From Erythrobacter cryptus DSM 12079 (GTDB lineage Bacteria > Pseudomonadota > Alphaproteobacteria > Sphingomonadales > Sphingomonadaceae): a stretch of 64,000 nt of DNA. The stretch spans positions 227,829 through 291,828 of the forward strand of contig NZ_KE383966.1 in NCBI RefSeq assembly GCF_000422985.1, written 5' to 3'. The notes under the pieces are model-generated. The model did no database searches. It saw only the letters and a list, made by a program, of their open reading frames with translations, and was not told the origin of the DNA. Below, one piece after another: positions 61,927-64,000 of this stretch. The position numbers were made by a program, and so were the translations under genes. Position 1 is the first letter of the stretch; each line of letters begins with the position of its first letter.

Positions 61927-62709
61927 TCAGCCCCGGGCCACGGTCTCCAGCAATTCGCGGGTCACCGGATAGCCCGCATCGGCAAGGATCGTCAGCCAGG
62001 CCTTGCCATCTTCCTCGACCACCTGCGGCATGATCGTGCGCACCGGGATTGCCTCGGCCTGGGCGCGGGCCTCGGCGAAGCTCGCAAACAGCGCGAGCCG
62101 TTCAAGATTGCGGCGGGTGGGGAAAATGAGCTTGATCTCGCCGCGTTCGGCTGCCTCGAGCGCGCCCTTGGCGGTGGTCCAGAACAGGCGCGTGTTTTCG
62201 GCCGCGTCGATCGACACCTCGACATCGCCGGTGCCAAGGTCGGCGATGTAGAAGCGGGTGTCATAGACCCGCGGGATGTTCTCGTTCTTGGGAAACCACC
62301 GGGCGAAGGGGACGATCTGGGCAAGGTCGAGCCGCCAGCCGAAGGCCTCGAGCACCGGGGCGAGCGCGCCGGTCTCCCCCAGCATTGCCCGCGCGGCCGC
62401 GGCGCTCTCAGCCGTGATCGCACCGGCAAGACCGAGCGCGAGGCCGGTTTCCTCGAGTGTCTCGCGCACCGCGGCGATCTGGTGCGCGGCCTCGTCGCTT
62501 GAAAGGCCCCATTCCCCGGCCACCTTCTCGCCCAGCGCATAGTCTGCAGGATCGACCCGCCCGCCGGGAAACACTGCCATCCCCCCGGCAAAGCGCATTT
62601 CGCGCGCGCGCACGGTCATCAACACCTGCGGCGCTCCGCCATCGGGGTTGTTGCGGAAAATGATGATGGTGGCGGCCGGAATGCCGGCGCGGGGGGAATC
62701 AGCGCTCAT
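61927..62709 (-). CDS. Nudix hydrolase
   Basis: 260 residues. The Nudix catalytic helix reads AAVRETLEETGLAL (Arg82-Glu83, Glu86-Glu87); its leading Gly pair is FPGGRVD (49-52), with an insertion between the two that is longer than the canonical box, as in NUDT7/NUDT19-like proteins. PAATIIIFRN begins strand 1. It would cleave a nucleoside diphosphate derivative such as CoA or a sugar nucleotide; the substrate is unknown. Outside the xylan locus: it reads toward the locus, but operator 6 lies after its stop codon. Confidence 0.85.
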   Translation of the reverse strand: MSADSPRAGIPAATIIIFRNNPDGGAPQVLMTVRAREMRFAGGMAVFPGGRVDPADYALGEKVAGEWGLSSDEAAHQIAAVRETLEETGLALGLAGAITAESAAAARAMLGETGALAPVLEAFGWRLDLAQIVPFARWFPKNENIPRVYDTRFYIADLGTGDVEVSIDAAENTRLFWTTAKGALEAAERGEIKLIFPTRRNLERLALFASFAEARAQAEAIPVRTIMPQVVEEDGKAWLTILADAGYPVTRELLETVARG

Positions 62710-62866
62710 CGCCCACCAGCATGGCGCGGCGGCAGACGCTTGCCAAGTGCACCCGGCGCGTGCCTGCCGCAGGCGCCGCGGGGCTGTCGGCCCGCTTTAC
62801 ACCTCGGCCGCCTGCGCGCGTATCGCGCTGCGCCAAAATCGCGGATTTCCGCTGTTTTTCAGCTTT

Positions 62867-62880
62867 GGCACGCGCCGTGC
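62867..62880 (+). promoter_or_regulatory. Sigma-54-like promoter
   Basis: TTGGCACGCGCCGTGC (62865-62880) keeps the invariant GG (62867-62868) and GC (62879-62880) at exactly ten bases apart, and TGGCAC of the -24 element is perfect; TTGC of the -12 element has one mismatch (GTGC). No gene starts downstream on this strand before the terminator at 62964. Confidence 0.55.
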
Positions 62881-62890
62881 ATATCCTCAG

Positions 62891-62997
62891 GCATCCGAGT
62901 GGTCTTCGATGCGAGGCGCGGCCGCTCCTGGTCTTTCGGGCCGCGCCTCCCCGTCAACGCGAAACCGCCCCGCACTGGTCCTGCGGGGCGGTTTTTC
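62891..62997 (+). ncRNA. Candidate small regulatory RNA
   Basis: A predicted transcript of about 107 nt in the 327-base gene-free gap between the Nudix and glutaredoxin genes. It would start about 11 bases after the sigma-54-like -12 element. It has a perfect 11-bp stem (GAGGCGCGGCC at 62913-62923 with GGCCGCGCCTC at 62939-62949) whose 15-base loop contains CTCCTGG, then CCTCCCC in single strand, then the terminator hairpin. CTCC-rich loops are typical of RNAs that pair with ribosome binding sites. No open frame with a ribosome site is present. The start and function are inference. Confidence 0.45.
62964..62996 (+). terminator. Strong intrinsic terminator
   Basis: ACCGCCCCGCA (62964-62974) pairs perfectly with TGCGGGGCGGT (62982-62992) around a seven-base loop and runs into TTTTT. 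On the minus strand it ends in TTTCGCG and might weakly stop the grxD transcript too. Confidence 0.85.
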
Positions 62998-63036
62998 GTT
63001 GGGGCTTGAGGTCTTGGTGCCAGATCGCCGCTGGCG

Positions 63037-63375
63037 TCACTCGGCGCGGGCAACGCCACTTTCGGCCAGAAGCTGCTGCAATTCACCCGCCTCGAACATT
63101 TCGGTCATGATGTCGCTGCCGCCGATGAATTCGCCCTTCACATAGAGCTGCGGGATCGTGGGCCAATCGGAATAGGTCTTGATCCCCTGGCGGATCTCCA
63201 TGTCCTGCAGCACATCGACGCTCTCATAGGCGATGCCGCAATGATCAAGGATCGCCACCGCGCGGGCAGAAAAGCCGCATTGCGGGAACAAAGGCGTGCC
63301 TTTCATGAACAGCACCACGTCGTTGCTGGAGACAAGATCGGCAATGCGGGCGTGCACATCAGGCGTGTTGGACAT
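63037..63375 (-). CDS. grxD: Monothiol glutaredoxin, Grx4 family
   Basis: 112 residues. The active site CGFS lies in FPQCGFSARAV, preceded by VLFMKGTPLFP; the glutathione-binding WPTIPQLYVKGEFIGGSDI follows. CGFS glutaredoxins bind a [2Fe-2S] cluster with glutathione and hand it on, often with BolA. The bolA gene is immediately upstream in the same transcription unit (35-base gap). Confidence 0.97.
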   Translation of the reverse strand: MSNTPDVHARIADLVSSNDVVLFMKGTPLFPQCGFSARAVAILDHCGIAYESVDVLQDMEIRQGIKTYSDWPTIPQLYVKGEFIGGSDIMTEMFEAGELQQLLAESGVARAE

Positions 63376-63410
63376 GGTATATCAGGGCCTCGGTGATGAA
63401 GGAACGAAGG

Positions 63411-63644
63411 CTAGGTGGGAACCACGGTGGTGACTTGCAAGGCATGCAGCACGCCGCCCATGCGCCCGCCGAGGGCATCATAGACGAGCTTGTGCTGCTT
63501 CACCCGGCTCAGGCCGGCAAATTGCGGCGCGGTGACCTTGGCCGCCCAATGGTCATTGTCCCCGGCAAGATCGGTAAGCTCGACCTTGGCCCCGGGCAGG
63601 GCGGCAAGGATGGCTTCTTCGATCTCGGCGGCGCTCATCGGCAT
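63411..63644 (-). CDS. BolA family protein
   Basis: 77 residues. The class II KH-like fold is recognisable: AEIEEAILAALPGAKVELTDLAGD, HWAAKVTAPQFAGLSRVKQH (with the His used in cluster binding) and LVYDALGGRMGGVLHALQV. It forms a heterocomplex with the CGFS glutaredoxin next door for iron-sulfur trafficking or iron sensing. It starts 4 bases after the upstream zeta-subunit stop codon. Confidence 0.95.
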   Translation of the reverse strand: MPMSAAEIEEAILAALPGAKVELTDLAGDNDHWAAKVTAPQFAGLSRVKQHKLVYDALGGRMGGVLHALQVTTVVPT

Positions 63645-63648
63645 GGGA

Positions 63649-63972
63649 TCACACCTCGCCCAGCAATTGCCGGCGCGCCTCGATCGCCAGTTCCTCCATC
63701 TTGCGGCGGATGTCGGCCTCGCTCACCTCGGCCTGGGCCGCGGTAAGATCGCCGAGCAGCTTGCGCACCACGTCCTCATCGCCGGCTTCCTCGAAATCGG
63801 CCTGCACCACCGACTTGCGATAGGCGTCGGTCTCCTCGGGCGTGAGCTTCATCAGCCCCGCAGCCCATTCGCCCAGCAGGCGGTTGCGGCGCGCAGCGAT
63901 GCGGAAAGCCATTTCCTCCTCGAGCGCGAAATGGGCCTCTTCCGCGCGTTCGCGGTCCTTGAAATCGGTCAT
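63649..63972 (-). CDS. DUF1476 protein, F1-ATPase inhibitory zeta subunit
   Basis: 107 residues, mainly helical: FKDRERAEEAHFALEEEMAF, then ARRNRLLGEWAAGLMKLTPEE, ADFEEAGDEDVVRKLLGDL, and the C-terminal helix ADIRRKMEELAIEARRQLL. This is the alphaproteobacterial zeta subunit, shown in Paracoccus to block ATP hydrolysis by F1Fo. The first gene of the zeta-bolA-grxD run, an arrangement common in alphaproteobacteria. Confidence 0.93.
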   Translation of the reverse strand: MTDFKDRERAEEAHFALEEEMAFRIAARRNRLLGEWAAGLMKLTPEETDAYRKSVVQADFEEAGDEDVVRKLLGDLTAAQAEVSEADIRRKMEELAIEARRQLLGEV

Positions 63973-64000
63973 GCGACAAGTCCCTCACACTGGGTTTGGC

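Noticed and set aside
61685..62000. Search for a duplicated tRNA-Arg 3' end marking the far edge of an island
   Set aside because: No stretch resembling the T arm and acceptor end was seen.

Overview
The window is a GC-rich alphaproteobacterial chromosome segment, most likely from a member of the Sphingomonadales (Novosphingobium, Sphingomonas or Erythrobacter type). The signs are large TonB-dependent receptors, tryptophan-halogenase-family genes inside a sugar-uptake locus, Caulobacter-type xylose oxidation enzymes, a CGFS glutaredoxin-BolA pair and the alphaproteobacterial ATPase zeta subunit (DUF1476). Assignment below the order is inference; there is no rRNA in the window.

Layout. 1-4.3 kb: the tail of an Fe(III) ABC transporter binding protein, ferredoxin-NADP reductase, an acyl-CoA dehydrogenase, a short-chain dehydrogenase and a winged-helix regulator with a degenerate receiver. 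4.3-9.5 kb: a TonB receptor and a beta-helix lipoprotein, with a divergent TPR protein. 9.6-17.7 kb: a compact VirB-type secretion operon (transglycosylase, B2, B3, B4, B6, B9, B10, B11) with no recognisable VirB5, B7, B8 or VirD4. 17.8-22.5 kb: ppk-ppx and a convergent queuosine-precursor transporter. 22.5-24.2 kb: tRNA-Arg(UCU), then a dead IS3-family element carrying several tiny hairpin insertions.

24.3-61.7 kb is one xylan (glucuronoarabinoxylan) utilisation locus. A TonB receptor takes up oligosaccharides. GH10, GH67, two GH43, three GH3, a GH5, an SGNH esterase and an aldose epimerase break them down. An MFS porter imports sugar. XylB, XylC, XylD, XylX and a 2-oxoglutarate-semialdehyde dehydrogenase form a complete Weimberg pathway from D-xylose to 2-oxoglutarate. 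A LacI-family regulator is encoded inside the locus. A 14-bp palindrome (TGRTAGCGCTAMCA) lies in each of the four divergent gaps within the locus, and two variants precede the outermost GH3 operon, so a single regulon is very likely. Four tryptophan-halogenase-family genes flank the receptor; one has lost the catalytic motifs.

61.9-64 kb: a Nudix hydrolase, a gene-free gap holding a candidate small RNA with a sigma-54-like promoter and a strong terminator, then grxD, bolA and the zeta subunit gene. Starts were chosen from visible Shine-Dalgarno sequences, ATGA overlaps and signal peptides. No database search was possible, so family names rest on motif recognition.
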